Assembly: GCF_050113715.1 (NCBI RefSeq)
Contig: NZ_JBNJQR010000002.1
Span: forward strand, 248,001 to 312,000
Direction: 5' to 3'
Length of the DNA: 64,000 bases
Source of the DNA: Brevibacillus_H ginsengisoli
GTDB lineage: Bacteria > Bacillota > Bacilli > Brevibacillales > Brevibacillaceae
The translations under genes were made by a program, and so were the position numbers. Positions 1-9,199 of this stretch are shown here, piece by piece. The notes under the pieces were generated by a model. That model was not told the DNA's origin. It did not search any database and saw only the letters and a list, made by a program, of their open reading frames with translations. The first letter of the stretch is position 1; each line of letters begins with the position of its first letter.

Positions 1-1
1 T

Positions 2-412
2 GAAAATTGTAGCTCAGCGACTGAAACGATCACCCCGATTGATGATTCTAACCGTGATTCTCTGGAACAAGTCGAGGACAGAGTCGTATATCATGAGAGT
101 CAATCTCGCCCTTCTACTTCGTGGGACATAGGTATTTCTAAACCCGTCCAGAATTGGACCGTGTGTACAGATGAGGGAGTACCGATTCAGGGAAGTGTAA
201 GAAAAAACAGGGGTCGCAATCACCATACTTTCGACTTGATTCAAAAGCCAAAACACGGCGCGATACAACTAAAAAAGCAAGGTAAGTGGACGTATGAACC
301 AAATGAGGGTTATGTAGGGATGGATCGTTTTTTAATACGCGTGACAGATGGAGAAGGGCGTTCTAGTATTGCGCAAGTAACCGTCTTCATGAAAGAAACG
401 GATGAAGAATAA
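2..412 (+). CDS. Ig/cadherin-like repeat protein, C-terminal fragment (5' end outside window)
   Basis: The frame is open from the window edge to the TAA at 410-412, so this is the 3' end of a longer gene. The last 80 or so residues read like one bacterial cadherin/Ig-like beta-sandwich repeat. They include the pattern HGAIQL...GKWTYEPNEGYVGMDRFLIRVTDGEG, split here as HGAIQL, WTYEPNEGYVG and DRFLIRVTDGEG, typical of the VCBS/tandem-95 family. Such domains occur in secreted or surface proteins and mediate protein or glycan contacts. The upstream part is Ser/Asp/Glu-rich and looks like a linker. A GTG at 161 could serve as a start, but it has no convincing ribosome binding site and lies inside the open frame, so I treat the gene as partial. 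A hairpin terminator follows directly. Confidence 0.6.
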   Translation, partial: ENCSSATETITPIDDSNRDSLEQVEDRVVYHESQSRPSTSWDIGISKPVQNWTVCTDEGVPIQGSVRKNRGRNHHTFDLIQKPKHGAIQLKKQGKWTYEPNEGYVGMDRFLIRVTDGEGRSSIAQVTVFMKETDEE

Positions 413-416
413 AAAG

Positions 417-445
417 AAAAAAGGATGGCAAAACCATCCTTTTTC
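417..445. terminator. Bidirectional Rho-independent terminator
   Basis: The arms AAAGGATGG and CCATCCTTT enclose a short CAAAA loop and have A and T tracts outside. The hairpin sits between the convergent ends of the Ig-like gene and the peptide transporter gene and can serve both. Confidence 0.75.
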
Positions 446-502
446 ACTGCTTCATTTGTGCGAAGAAACTTTAAAGTGATAAAGTCTTTCGCTATCAAAA
501 TA

Positions 503-1867
503 CTATTCCATCATTTGAACCAATTTTTTCGAGAGAAGTAGCAGAATGGATCCAAGCAAGATCGCCATTGCCCCAATCGCTCCGAATACTTCTAGGTATC
601 CAAGAGATTCTGTGAAAGCTGCAAGTTGTCCAGCCAGAATGTTGGCAATACCAGAACCTGCCAACCATACACCCATGAGAAGAGAAGCTAACCTAACTGG
701 CGCGATTTTACTTACCATAGACAATCCAACAGGCGACAAGAACAACTCACCTAGTGTATGAAGGAAATAGGTGAATACGATAAACAACATGTTTGCTTTA
801 GTCAGCAGATGTGTTTCGTCGCTACCAGTTTTTAATACAGCTGTAATCAATACCATGAAGCCTAAACCTAGAAGAACCATCCCTAATCCCATTTTAGTAG
901 GGATTTTCAGGTCCCCATTCTTTCTGTAAGAAAGTTTAACCCACAATGCGGAAATGATTGGAGCCAACGCTACGATAAAGAATGGATTCAAGGATTGGAA
1001 CCAAGAAGTAGGAACTTCCCATCCCATAATTGTTCGATCGACAAATTTATCTGTATAGATTGTTAAAGAACTACCAGCTTGTTCAAAACCTGCCCAGAAG
1101 AAAATTACGAAACAAGTCAGAATCAAGATGACTGCTGTTCTTTGTTTTTCTTTTGATGTCAACTTCGTAGAAGTGCTGCTTTGGGAAGTTGCAATTTTTT
1201 CTACTTTGCCAACTGGTTTTTTACCAATATCGCCAAGGAAGCGATTACCAAACATATTGAAAATGATTTGACCGATAATCATCCCGATAGACGCTACCAA
1301 GAAACCGTAATTGTAACCGTAATGGATGATACCATTCATGTTTGTTTTGAAGTAGTCTTCTGCGAGAAATCCGCACACTAATGGAGAGAAAAAGGCTCCA
1401 ATGTTAATCCCCATGTAAAAAATAGTAAACGCGGAATCTCTACGATTATCATTTGGACCATATAATTCACCAACGAGGGTGGAGATATTAGGTTTAAAGA
1501 ATCCGTTTCCAATGATCAAGAGTGCAAGTCCGAGATACAGACCCATCATTGAATGTTCTGCAAATAAGACAAAGTTACCGGCAGCCATGGTGATACCACC
1601 GATGGTAATGGCTAACCTTCTTCCAAGGTAACGGTCTGATAAATACCCACCGATAAGTGGTGTAAAATAAACGGCGCCTGTAAACCAACCATAAATGCTC
1701 AGCGCCCAACTTTTCTCCATTCCGAGACCACCGCTAATAAATTCGTGCGTCAAATAGAGAACAAGTAACGCTCTCATGCCGTAATAGCTGAACCGCTCCC
1801 ATAGCTCAGTAAAAAACAATAAGTACAATCCAGAAGGATGTTTCTTTTTTTCTACAACAGTCCCCAT
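503..1867 (-). CDS. dtpT: Proton-dependent di-/tripeptide transporter (POT/PTR family)
   Basis: A 454-residue integral membrane protein of the proton-coupled oligopeptide transporter family, which imports di- and tripeptides across the cytoplasmic membrane. The first transmembrane helix carries the family's ExxERFxYYG proton-coupling motif (ELWERFSYYG, residues 21-30). The second PTR signature (FYMGINIGAFFSPLVCG) follows near residue 150. About 14 hydrophobic segments are visible and the length is normal for DtpT. The start is well supported by AAGGAGG seven bases upstream of the ATG. It is monocistronic and faces the Ig-like gene across a shared terminator. The paralogues DtpA-D cannot be separated by eye, so the symbol is a family-level call. 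Confidence 0.9.
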   Translation of the reverse strand: MGTVVEKKKHPSGLYLLFFTELWERFSYYGMRALLVLYLTHEFISGGLGMEKSWALSIYGWFTGAVYFTPLIGGYLSDRYLGRRLAITIGGITMAAGNFVLFAEHSMMGLYLGLALLIIGNGFFKPNISTLVGELYGPNDNRRDSAFTIFYMGINIGAFFSPLVCGFLAEDYFKTNMNGIIHYGYNYGFLVASIGMIIGQIIFNMFGNRFLGDIGKKPVGKVEKIATSQSSTSTKLTSKEKQRTAVILILTCFVIFFWAGFEQAGSSLTIYTDKFVDRTIMGWEVPTSWFQSLNPFFIVALAPIISALWVKLSYRKNGDLKIPTKMGLGMVLLGLGFMVLITAVLKTGSDETHLLTKANMLFIVFTYFLHTLGELFLSPVGLSMVSKIAPVRLASLLMGVWLAGSGIANILAGQLAAFTESLGYLEVFGAIGAMAILLGSILLLLSKKLVQMME

Positions 1868-2200
1868 TTTACTGCCTCCTTTTTTCTAAGATGTCTGATG
1901 ATTTTTGAAATAGTTATGAGGCAAGTTTAATTCGCGAACCAATATTCAGTCAATGTGAGGAACTGGAAAAGTGACTTGATAAATGTTTATTAATAAAACA
2001 TATCTTCCCCAGCTTTCAAGTGGATATACGGGAAAAACCTAATAAAATAAGCTCGAAATTATAATAAAAAATTAAATCTCAGTAATTTATATAACCGAAA
2101 AAAATACGCTTATTCTAAAAATAAATCAATTCAAAAAACTTTTTGTATAAACAAAGTTCAGTTGATTGTGTCAACTCTCGGACGATCTCCAACCTAAATA
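1868..2200. other. AT-rich intergenic region upstream of the peptide transporter
   Basis: About 420 bases separate the transporter start from the rhodanese stop. The stretch is very AT-rich with no credible reading frame. It must hold the minus-strand transporter promoter, but I see no single convincing -35/-10 pair. Its far end holds the rhodanese terminator, listed separately. Confidence 0.5.
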
Positions 2201-2201
2201 T

Positions 2202-2246
2202 AAAAAAGGAGAGTCCATCCTTTATATAGGGAGACTCTCCTTTTTA
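2202..2246 (-). terminator. Terminator of the rhodanese gene
   Basis: The arms AAAAGGAGAGTC and GACTCTCCTTTT pair perfectly around a 17-base loop. In the minus direction the hairpin ends in a T tract just past the rhodanese stop codon. Confidence 0.7.
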
Positions 2247-2291
2247 TCGCAGGTAAATTGACAGCTATCTAACTTCTCTGTTATTTTAGAA

Positions 2292-2621
2292 TCACTGTTG
2301 TTTCCAGGAAGTCAAACCTCCCTCGAGAGAAACCGCTTGAAAGCCAGCTTCACGAAGCAATGCCGCTGCTTTTTGAGCTTTATTGCCGGAGGTACATAAT
2401 GTGATAATTTCGGAGTTTTGCGGCAAAGTCTTTAATTGAATAGCTGCTTGATCAGGTTCATCCCTCATCAGGAGGTAGGGGATATTGAGGGTCTCAATGC
2501 CTTCTTCATGTAAACTTCCCGAGAGGTATTTGTCTTCGTCTCGCACATCCAAGACCAGAATAGATTCTTTGTTATTGATTTTCTTTCTTAATTCAGCGGG
2601 AGTTATCAAGTCTGATTTCAT
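2292..2621 (-). CDS. Single-domain rhodanese-like sulfurtransferase
   Basis: A 109-residue cytosolic rhodanese domain, the family that carries sulfane sulfur as a cysteine persulfide. The fold markers are present: LVLDVRDEDKYLSGSL near the N-terminus and the active loop LCTSGNKA, whose Cys is the expected catalytic residue, followed by LEGGLTSW at the C-terminus. I use the ATG at 2621 because GGAGG lies seven bases upstream. A longer frame begins at 2648 but that SD would lie inside it. The gene is monocistronic and ends at a strong terminator. The sulfur donor and acceptor are not deducible. Confidence 0.85.
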   Translation of the reverse strand: MKSDLITPAELRKKINNKESILVLDVRDEDKYLSGSLHEEGIETLNIPYLLMRDEPDQAAIQLKTLPQNSEIITLCTSGNKAQKAAALLREAGFQAVSLEGGLTSWKQQ

Positions 2622-2648
2622 GCTTATTCCTCCAATCTTTATTTCCAC

Positions 2649-3023
2649 TTCAATTATAGCTTGAAAATGAACTTTGGAAAATAAGATGAAAAAAGTAACT
2701 TGAATGATTTTGAAATGTATGCTATCATTAACCGATGCATAAACTCGAATCCGAATTTTTATTTCGCTTTTTTGGTTTCAATCCACACTGGCGCGGTCTT
2801 CGGAGCCGCAAGGATGGAAGAGAGGTAGGGCTTTCGTTGTTTTGAGTTTCAAATTTGCGTTCAGCATTTAATTTCATAGTTTTACTGAAGCTAATAATTA
2901 TCGCATGTTTGATAAGGATTATCACTTCTTGTTTGAAAAGGTATTCCTTACAAATATGTGATTTTTTATTGTTGTATCGATAATAAAGGTTGCATAACAC
3001 AACATTTTTGGAGGTATTTCGTA
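2649..3023 (+). promoter_or_regulatory. Promoter and long 5' leader of the cold shock gene
   Basis: TTGAAT at 2700-2705 and TATCAT at 2723-2728 with a 17-base spacer form a plausible sigma-A promoter. It would give a leader of about 290 bases before the cold shock ATG. The rest of the gap holds no credible gene on either strand. Long structured leaders are a known trait of cspA-type genes, where they control mRNA stability and translation at low temperature. Applying that here is inference. Confidence 0.4.
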
Positions 3024-3224
3024 ATGACAAACGGAACAGTTAAATGGTTTAATGCTGAAAAAGGATTCGGTTTCATTCAAGTTGAAGGCGGAGAAGACGT
3101 ATTCGTTCACTTTTCTGCAATTCAAGGAGACGGTTTCAAATCTTTGGACGAAGGACAACGCGTTCAATTCTCCATCGTTCAAGGAAACCGTGGCCCACAA
3201 GCTGAGAACGTAGTTAAATTGTAG
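3024..3224 (+). CDS. cspA-like: Cold shock protein, CspA family
   Basis: A 66-residue single cold shock domain, an OB-fold that binds single-stranded RNA and DNA and acts as an RNA chaperone. Both RNA-binding motifs are intact: RNP1 as KGFGFI and RNP2 as VFVHF. The length is exactly that of Bacillus CspB/CspC/CspD. The start is set by GGAGG at 3010-3014, nine bases before the ATG. A longer frame from 2958 has no such signal and adds residues foreign to the family. It is monocistronic with a terminator directly behind. Which paralogue it is cannot be told by eye. Confidence 0.95.
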   Translation: MTNGTVKWFNAEKGFGFIQVEGGEDVFVHFSAIQGDGFKSLDEGQRVQFSIVQGNRGPQAENVVKL

Positions 3225-3230
3225 TTCTCT

Positions 3231-3264
3231 CAAAAAGCTGCCTGATAAAGGCAGCTTTTTTTAT
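3231..3264 (+). terminator. Rho-independent terminator of the cold shock gene
   Basis: The AAAAGCTGCC / GGCAGCTTTT stem has a TGATAAA loop and ends in a T tract, starting seven bases after the stop. Confidence 0.85.
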
Positions 3265-3370
3265 TTCATAAACTTCCTTTCTTTTCGACTTTCATCGAAA
3301 AAATAGATAAATCTTTCCAATCAAGAAGTGATATAATTTGGATATATTAAACAATAGGGGTGGCATAAGC

Positions 3371-3799
3371 ATGTATTCGAATATTTTAGTTACATATGAT
3401 GGGTCCGAACTCTCCAAAAAATCGATTGAAGTTGCCGCTAGCTTCGCCAAGGAGAATCCTTCCCTGCATGTGGAAGTGATCTACGTGTCTAATATTCCTT
3501 ATGTGGTTGTTGGCGAAGGAGTCTTTATTCCAACACCTGCTCAAACGGTTGATTATTTAGCTAGCTCTCAAGCAATTCAGGATGAGGTAAAAGAATTAGT
3601 CGCTTCTATTCCTAACTCGACCGTGGTTGTAAAAGAAGGACCCGTTGTGAAGACAATCCTCGATCATGCGAATGCAATCAAAAGCGACCTCATTATCATC
3701 GGTAGCAAAGGACACAGCGCGATTGGCGAATTCGTTCTGGGGAGTGTCAGCCATAACGTCGTTCAACATTCCAAAATTCCTGTGTTGATTGTAAAATAA
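3371..3799 (+). CDS. Universal stress protein (UspA family)
   Basis: A 142-residue cytosolic USP domain. N-terminal NILVTYDGSELSKKS and C-terminal IIIGSKGHSAIGEFVLGSVS carry the GxxG-x9-GS pattern that binds ATP phosphates in the ATP-binding USP class, so this is probably an ATP-binding member. The ATG at 3371 follows GGGGTGG. An in-frame ATG at 3338 would add residues and lacks a ribosome binding site. A TATAAT at 3332-3337 fits a -10 box but its -35 is poor. Such proteins support survival during growth arrest; the specific signal is unknown. Confidence 0.9.
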   Translation: MYSNILVTYDGSELSKKSIEVAASFAKENPSLHVEVIYVSNIPYVVVGEGVFIPTPAQTVDYLASSQAIQDEVKELVASIPNSTVVVKEGPVVKTILDHANAIKSDLIIIGSKGHSAIGEFVLGSVSHNVVQHSKIPVLIVK

Positions 3800-3817
3800 C
3801 CAATTGACAGCGATGGA

Positions 3818-3853
3818 AAAAGAGTCAGCCTTAGGGTTGGCTCTTTTTTTTGA
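3818..3853 (+). terminator. Rho-independent terminator of the usp gene
   Basis: AAAGAGTCAGCC pairs with GGTTGGCTCTTT around a short TTAG loop and is followed by a run of eight Ts. Confidence 0.85.
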
Positions 3854-3972
3854 AGTGATCTAGTTTAAATTGTAGTAAAAAAAATGTAGTATTAGTAATA
3901 TAGAACATCATCCTACATAAAACACATGGATACGACAAATTTTGGCAGGGCTAGGAAACCAGGGGGAAAGTT

Positions 3973-5661
3973 ATGAAAATTAAGATCAAGCTGATTCTTG
4001 CGATGGGCTTACTCTTAGGTACGTTAGTTTCAATGCAGTCTATTAATTATTACACGAGCAAGCAGGTTCGCAGTTCCTATCAGGAGATGGTGGAAGGTTC
4101 ACAGTTTCGCTATTTATTGAAAGCGGTTCAATTTCGAATGACGGGCATTTCTAATGATGAAAGAGCTTACCTTCTCAAAGGAGATGAAGAGTTCACCAAG
4201 GAAATTAACCAGAAGGCAGAAGAAGTCATAGCTGATCTTAAAGAGATGGAGAAGATGCCGAATGTTCCTCCGGCTGATCGTGAGAATCTGGCGAAGGTGA
4301 GAGCTTTATTTACCGACTTTATTCAAGCCAGCGATCAGGTGCGGCAAATGTACAAGGAAGGCCATCATCTAGAGGCAGATCAGCTCCATTTTACGACTGA
4401 GCGACAAGTGCGTAAGGAACTGGATTTGATCGTAGCAGACCTGTTGACGAAAGTGGAAAAGGATCTCTTGGAAGAAGGGAAGCGTAATGAAGCCTTTGCG
4501 AACTTAATCGATCGGATTACCTGGATTTTCACCGGGATAGCGCTCTTGTTCGGATTTATCGTGGGAATTCTTCTTTACCGCTCGATTGTGAAGCCAATTC
4601 AACAGGTGAATCGTCAATTGAAAGAAATTGCCGATGGTGAAGGGGATCTTACGAAAGAGCTTCAAATCAGCTCCAGAGACGAGATCGGGGAGTTAGGGGA
4701 TTCGTTTAATCGGATGCTGGCAAATCTGCGGAACTTGATTCTGCAGGTACGATCAAATACTGTGCAAGTGGCTTCATCATCGGAAGAGTTGACAGCAAGT
4801 GCTGCTCAAACCAGCAAGGCCACAGAGCAGATCGCGCAAACCATTCAGGAAGTGTCGGAAGTAACCGAACAGCAAGTCCAAAGTGTAGAAAGCGGATCAA
4901 GAGCCATGAATCAGCTATCTGCTTTTGTCCAACAAATTGCATCAAATGCCCAGAGTGCCTCCGCTACTGCTCTACAAGCCGCCGATATGGCTTGGGCAGG
5001 AAATCAGGACATGCAAACGGCAGTAAATCAAGTAGGTACGGTTAATCATACCATGAACAACTTGACAGAAGTGGTGAAAGGGCTAGGTGTCCGGTCACAA
5101 GAAATTGGCCAAATTGTAGAAGTGATTACTGGAATTGCAGGACAGACCAATCTTCTTGCTTTGAACGCGGCAATAGAGGCGGCGCGAGCTGGTGAACATG
5201 GAAGGGGCTTCTCCGTTGTTGCCGACGAGGTACGTAAGCTTGCGGAACAGTCTTCACAGTCCGCTCATCAGATCGCCCAATTGATCGCAGCTATTCAAGA
5301 AGAGACGAATAAAGCTATGAGCACCATGGAGACGAGCAGGGTGGAAGTTTTACAAGGCATCGAAATCGTTACGGCTGCTGGAGCGATTTTCGCAGAAATC
5401 CAACAAACTGTAAAGGAAGTTTCTGCCCAAATTGAAGAGGTGTCAATGGCATCCCGTCAAATGGAAGATGGAACACAGGGTGTCGTAAAGGCAATCGACC
5501 AGATTTCTGCCGCAACTGTACATACATCTGCCGGAACACAAGAGGTATCAGCAGCCACAGAAGAGCAATTGGCTTCCATGGAAGAAATCGCTTCTTCAGC
5601 AGCGTCCCTCTCGAAAATGGCCGAAGAATTACAAGGATTGATTGATCAATTTAAAGTATAG
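3973..5661 (+). CDS. Methyl-accepting chemotaxis protein
   Basis: A 562-residue transmembrane chemoreceptor. The layout is an N-terminal membrane segment (residues 8-24), an extracytoplasmic four-helix-bundle-type sensor region (25-180, with the MTGISNDERAYLLKG element of 4HB sensors), a second membrane segment (about 183-206), a HAMP linker, and a long coiled-coil signalling domain. The kinase-contact hairpin tip is conserved: GIAGQTNLLALNAAIEAARA, then EHGRGFSVVADEVRKLAEQS. It would signal to CheA/CheW and be methylated on coiled-coil glutamates. The ligand is unknown. It is monocistronic, with its own terminator and no che genes beside it. Confidence 0.95.
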   Translation: MKIKIKLILAMGLLLGTLVSMQSINYYTSKQVRSSYQEMVEGSQFRYLLKAVQFRMTGISNDERAYLLKGDEEFTKEINQKAEEVIADLKEMEKMPNVPPADRENLAKVRALFTDFIQASDQVRQMYKEGHHLEADQLHFTTERQVRKELDLIVADLLTKVEKDLLEEGKRNEAFANLIDRITWIFTGIALLFGFIVGILLYRSIVKPIQQVNRQLKEIADGEGDLTKELQISSRDEIGELGDSFNRMLANLRNLILQVRSNTVQVASSSEELTASAAQTSKATEQIAQTIQEVSEVTEQQVQSVESGSRAMNQLSAFVQQIASNAQSASATALQAADMAWAGNQDMQTAVNQVGTVNHTMNNLTEVVKGLGVRSQEIGQIVEVITGIAGQTNLLALNAAIEAARAGEHGRGFSVVADEVRKLAEQSSQSAHQIAQLIAAIQEETNKAMSTMETSRVEVLQGIEIVTAAGAIFAEIQQTVKEVSAQIEEVSMASRQMEDGTQGVVKAIDQISAATVHTSAGTQEVSAATEEQLASMEEIASSAASLSKMAEELQGLIDQFKV

Positions 5662-5670
5662 AGATTCTAG

Positions 5671-5708
5671 CAGACTCCCCGAGGGAAATCCTTGCGGGAG
5701 TTTTTTAC
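5671..5708 (+). terminator. Terminator of the chemoreceptor gene
   Basis: ACTCCC and GGGAGT arms, extended by imperfect pairing inside, are followed by six Ts, ten bases past the stop codon. Confidence 0.7.
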
Positions 5709-5795
5709 TGTCAATCGCACGGATTATCAAAAAAATGGAAGATACCTGTAGTAGAATGATTGCAAGAAATCAAAACAAGGGGCTTGATCATCTAC

Positions 5796-6656
5796 ATGAA
5801 CTATTTTAGTAGAATCCAGAATGCAATTGAGTTCATTGAAAGAAATCTTCAGGAAGAATTGCGTATGACTGAAATTGCAGAGGAAGCTGGGTTTTCTTCG
5901 TTTCATTTTCAAAGACTTTTTCAAGCTATTTCCGGTTTTACTGTACAAGAGTACGTACGAAAGAGACGACTAACGGAAGCCTCCCAACTGCTTAGGGAAA
6001 CGAGCAACAATATTTTGGACATTGCTATTACCTATCAATATGGTTCACAAGAGGCATTTACCCGAGCGTTCGAAAGTTATGTCGGGATGACTCCCGCGAA
6101 GTTTCGTAAGACAGAAATCAGTTTTACACACCAACACAAGATGAACTTCTTGGAGTACGAAAATAGAATGAAAGGAGATTTGCAAATGAACAAGCCAGAT
6201 TTTATCCAGTTGGACGCAATTGATATTGTGGGGGTTGAATACAAGACAAACTTGAATAATGAGCAATATTTCCAAGAAATTCCCGGATTCTATGATGACT
6301 TCGGGAGAAACCAGTACTACCTGCAGATTCCCAATAAAAAAGCGCCAGACTTCGCCTATGGGATTGCTTGCAATTTTGGTGATGACGGACAATTCTCGTT
6401 CGTTATTGGAGAAGAAGTAGAAGGAATCCAATCAGGCTTAGAGAGCCCTCTTTTTCATCTATCAATACCTGCGGGTACCTACGCTAAATTCAAGGTGGAT
6501 GGTTCTGTTCAGGATACGAGGAGATATATTTATGGGACGTGGTTGCCCCATTCCAAATATGAAAGAAGAGAAGGTCCTGATTTTGAAGTGACCGATGTTC
6601 GCAACTCTATTTTTCCGCATGATATCAAAATAACTGTGTATATCCCGATCAAATAG
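5796..6656 (+). CDS. AraC-family regulator with C-terminal GyrI-like effector domain
   Basis: A 286-residue cytosolic regulator. Residues 1-100 hold the two helix-turn-helix motifs of AraC/XylS proteins: MTEIAEEAGFSSFHFQRLF, then DIAITYQYGSQEAFTRAF and FRKT. Residues 130-286 look like a GyrI/SOUL-type ligand-binding domain, as in Rob and BmrR-like regulators, which sense amphipathic small molecules. The DNA-binding domain is N-terminal, the arrangement of Rob rather than classical AraC. I chose the ATG at 5796 because homologous sequence begins there. A TTG at 5760 is also in frame. The target is unknown; no transporter is adjacent. Confidence 0.88.
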   Translation: MNYFSRIQNAIEFIERNLQEELRMTEIAEEAGFSSFHFQRLFQAISGFTVQEYVRKRRLTEASQLLRETSNNILDIAITYQYGSQEAFTRAFESYVGMTPAKFRKTEISFTHQHKMNFLEYENRMKGDLQMNKPDFIQLDAIDIVGVEYKTNLNNEQYFQEIPGFYDDFGRNQYYLQIPNKKAPDFAYGIACNFGDDGQFSFVIGEEVEGIQSGLESPLFHLSIPAGTYAKFKVDGSVQDTRRYIYGTWLPHSKYERREGPDFEVTDVRNSIFPHDIKITVYIPIK

Positions 6657-6741
6657 GAAGTTAGCAAGAATGCCTAAATGAACATAAGATGTGGAGAACT
6701 TCATTTGACAGTGCAGCCATTGATCATTCAGGTGGTGTTTT

Positions 6742-8121
6742 ATGAATAGAGATCACTCCAATGTTCGGTTTATCTCCCATCATTTAGCGACTGGTTCGTT
6801 AAGCTTGGAAAAGGAACGGGTACTTACATCATATGCCATAGATGCATATATCTATGGCTTTCCACTTGTTCTGATGGAAATCACCAAAAGCACGGGTTAT
6901 TTTCGTCTCATGCAAAGGAATCGTTTTTATCATCAAAGGGAATTCTCGACTCCCTCGGTGACACAAGTTGTTAGACCCAACGTCGATACTTTATATTCTA
7001 TCGCTTGGTTAGATCTGAATGAAGGTCCCTTGTTGTTACACGTTCCCAATACCCATTCTCGTTATTATCTTCTTCCTATGTTGGATGCCTGGTCGAATGT
7101 GTTCGCATCCGTAGGAGCACGTACGACGGGGACTAACGAGCAGTTGTACGTGATTGTCGGACCCTTTTGGAAAGGTACATTACCAGCCCATATTCCCGTA
7201 ATTCCGGCGCCTACCCGTATACTTTGGATTGCGGGGCGAACACAATCCGATGGAGTCAAAGATTATCCACAGGTCCACTCCATCCAGAATCAGTTCAAAT
7301 TGACTCCACTTTTTCACTCCACTTCACCCAGCCGTCAAGGCAATTTTCTAGATGGGTTACGATTCACTGAAGAGCCTCCTAGTAAAATAATTGGTTCGTT
7401 GGATGCTGCCTCATTTTTTACTTTAATGATGGCAGGAATGGAGAAGAATCCGCCTTATCCGGCAATTCAGACTCCAGACATGACCTGTAAACTACGTGCT
7501 TTAGGACTCATTCCTAGTCCCTGCTTTCAGTTTCATACACTCGATTCGTCTACCCAGCATGCACTTCAATATGCCGCAGAAAATGGCCCCTACGTAATCG
7601 AGAAACTAGGTAATGAGTTACTTCACAAAAACGATTACAACGGCTGGAGTATCCTTTTACAAGACATGGGTTTTTACGGTACGAATTACCAGCAAAGGGC
7701 CGTTGTCGCACAAAAACTATTCGGCGCCAATCTTCCGCAGGATTCCGTTTATGCCTATAGTTTTGTAGCCCAAAACGGGAGCGTCTTGAATGGACGTAAT
7801 TCCTATCGAGTTCACTTCCAACCTGGACAATTACCTTTGACCAATGCTTTTTGGTCGATCACTCTTTATAATGAAGACGGGTTTCTCGTAGATAATTCTC
7901 TCCACCGATATGCTATTAGTCCTCATTTGGGCAAACTGAATGATAACGAAGATGGTTCACTTGATATTTATATCGGGAGTACATCTCCGGGGAGTTCGTT
8001 GGAATCCAACTGGCTGCCGGCACCAGAAGCGCCTTTTAATCTCATGTTACGAATCTACTGGCCCAAACTGCCCGTACTTGAAGGAAATTGGCATCCACCA
8101 GCGGTTGTACAAGTAAATTAA
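6742..8121 (+). CDS. DUF1254/DUF1214 domain protein
   Basis: A 459-residue protein with the DUF1254 domain in the N-terminal half (AYIYGFPLVLMEITK, then VVRPNVDTLYSIAWLDL) and DUF1214 in the C-terminal half (RVHFQPGQLPLTNAFWSITL, LQSNW-like end). These domains usually come fused in this order. Their biochemical function is not established. No signal peptide or membrane segment is visible, whereas many proteobacterial members are secreted. AGGTGG precedes the ATG. It is monocistronic, between an AraC-type regulator and lgt on the other strand. Confidence 0.85.
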   Translation: MNRDHSNVRFISHHLATGSLSLEKERVLTSYAIDAYIYGFPLVLMEITKSTGYFRLMQRNRFYHQREFSTPSVTQVVRPNVDTLYSIAWLDLNEGPLLLHVPNTHSRYYLLPMLDAWSNVFASVGARTTGTNEQLYVIVGPFWKGTLPAHIPVIPAPTRILWIAGRTQSDGVKDYPQVHSIQNQFKLTPLFHSTSPSRQGNFLDGLRFTEEPPSKIIGSLDAASFFTLMMAGMEKNPPYPAIQTPDMTCKLRALGLIPSPCFQFHTLDSSTQHALQYAAENGPYVIEKLGNELLHKNDYNGWSILLQDMGFYGTNYQQRAVVAQKLFGANLPQDSVYAYSFVAQNGSVLNGRNSYRVHFQPGQLPLTNAFWSITLYNEDGFLVDNSLHRYAISPHLGKLNDNEDGSLDIYIGSTSPGSSLESNWLPAPEAPFNLMLRIYWPKLPVLEGNWHPPAVVQVN

Positions 8122-8167
8122 ATGGGCCCATCCTGAATCGACTTTTCGAGACGAGTCCAATCCATAT

Positions 8168-8217
8168 CAAAAAAAGGATAGGATGCAGATTTTATCTGAC
8201 ATCACTATCCTTTTTAG
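8168..8217. terminator. Bidirectional terminator between the DUF1254 gene and lgt
   Basis: AAAAAGGATAG and CTATCCTTTTT pair perfectly around a 23-base loop, with A and T tracts in both directions. It lies between two convergent genes. Confidence 0.75.
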
Positions 8218-8252
8218 CATTTTATAAGCTAGTGAAATTGTACGGTCAACGT

Positions 8253-9044
8253 CTAAGCAGGATTTTGACTTTGCTTAGATGTTGTGAAGTGGATGTAAAG
8301 ACCGGCAATGAACGCAATCACGATCATACTGACCGATGTCCATTGGGCAGCCGTCCAATTAAACAAGTATCTTGGTGAATCTCCGCGAAGCATTTCCAAG
8401 AGAAAACGTCCGATGTTGTAAAGAATGTTACTGATCAAAAATAAATAGCCACGCTTTAAATTGGTTCTCATTAGAATCATAAGGATTGCAAAAATAATGA
8501 CATCCATCTGACCTTCCCATACTTCAGCAGGCCACAAGGGTCTGTCTCCAAATGTTGCCCGGGCATTTGTCCCTTCAGGAAATAGAATTCCAAAATTCCC
8601 GCCAGTAGGATCGCCAAAGGCATCTCCGTTCATGAGATTCGCATCCCGTCCAATGCTTTGCGCAAGAATGAGACCAGGAGCGCACAAGTCAGCCAATTCC
8701 CAAAAGGAAATATGGTGCTTACGGACATACCAGATCCCCACTAAAATGGCACCAACAATTCCTCCCTGAATCGACAAACCACCATGCCAAATGGCGATAA
8801 TCTCCTCAGGATGCTGGGAATAAAACCCCCACTCAAAGAAAAATACGTGCCAGAAACGAGACCCAATGATGGCTCCAAAAATCAACGGGATCATCAGGTT
8901 CATTAAATGCTCGGCGAGGTCGTCCTTTTTTTGGAGTTTTGCCAGAGTGAGCGTAACTCCCACGCCAAGAAGAATGGCCAACATGAACAAAATACTGTAA
9001 GAACGAATAGGAAAAGAACCTATCCAACCAAGATATTGCAGCAA
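8253..9044 (-). CDS. lgt: Prolipoprotein diacylglyceryl transferase
   Basis: A 263-residue polytopic membrane enzyme that moves diacylglycerol from phosphatidylglycerol to the lipobox cysteine of prolipoproteins, the first step of lipoprotein maturation. The family signature is recognisable as SIGRDANLMNGDAFG, compared with the usual GRxGNFxNxExxG, and IWHGGLSIQGG precedes it. About seven hydrophobic segments are present. In many Firmicutes lgt sits near hprK; here it is alone. The start is a TTG at 9044 preceded by a weak AGTGG. The D in place of the more common G in the signature suggests a second, divergent lgt copy, but this is inference. Confidence 0.92.
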   Translation of the reverse strand: MLQYLGWIGSFPIRSYSILFMLAILLGVGVTLTLAKLQKKDDLAEHLMNLMIPLIFGAIIGSRFWHVFFFEWGFYSQHPEEIIAIWHGGLSIQGGIVGAILVGIWYVRKHHISFWELADLCAPGLILAQSIGRDANLMNGDAFGDPTGGNFGILFPEGTNARATFGDRPLWPAEVWEGQMDVIIFAILMILMRTNLKRGYLFLISNILYNIGRFLLEMLRGDSPRYLFNWTAAQWTSVSMIVIAFIAGLYIHFTTSKQSQNPA

Positions 9045-9199
9045 ACAAAACCACTACTTTCTATGTAATTTAGGCAAACGTGAATGCTTAGTCACTGTTC
9101 AATTTAAACACATGGGTAGACAAGGACTTATCTTACCATCATATAACTTTTACACCATAATGACAAAAATTAAAGTGTTCGTTAGAAGAGATAAACAAA

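Noticed and set aside
2728..3233. Minus-strand frames over the cold shock gene
   Set aside because: They are antisense shadows without SD or family features.
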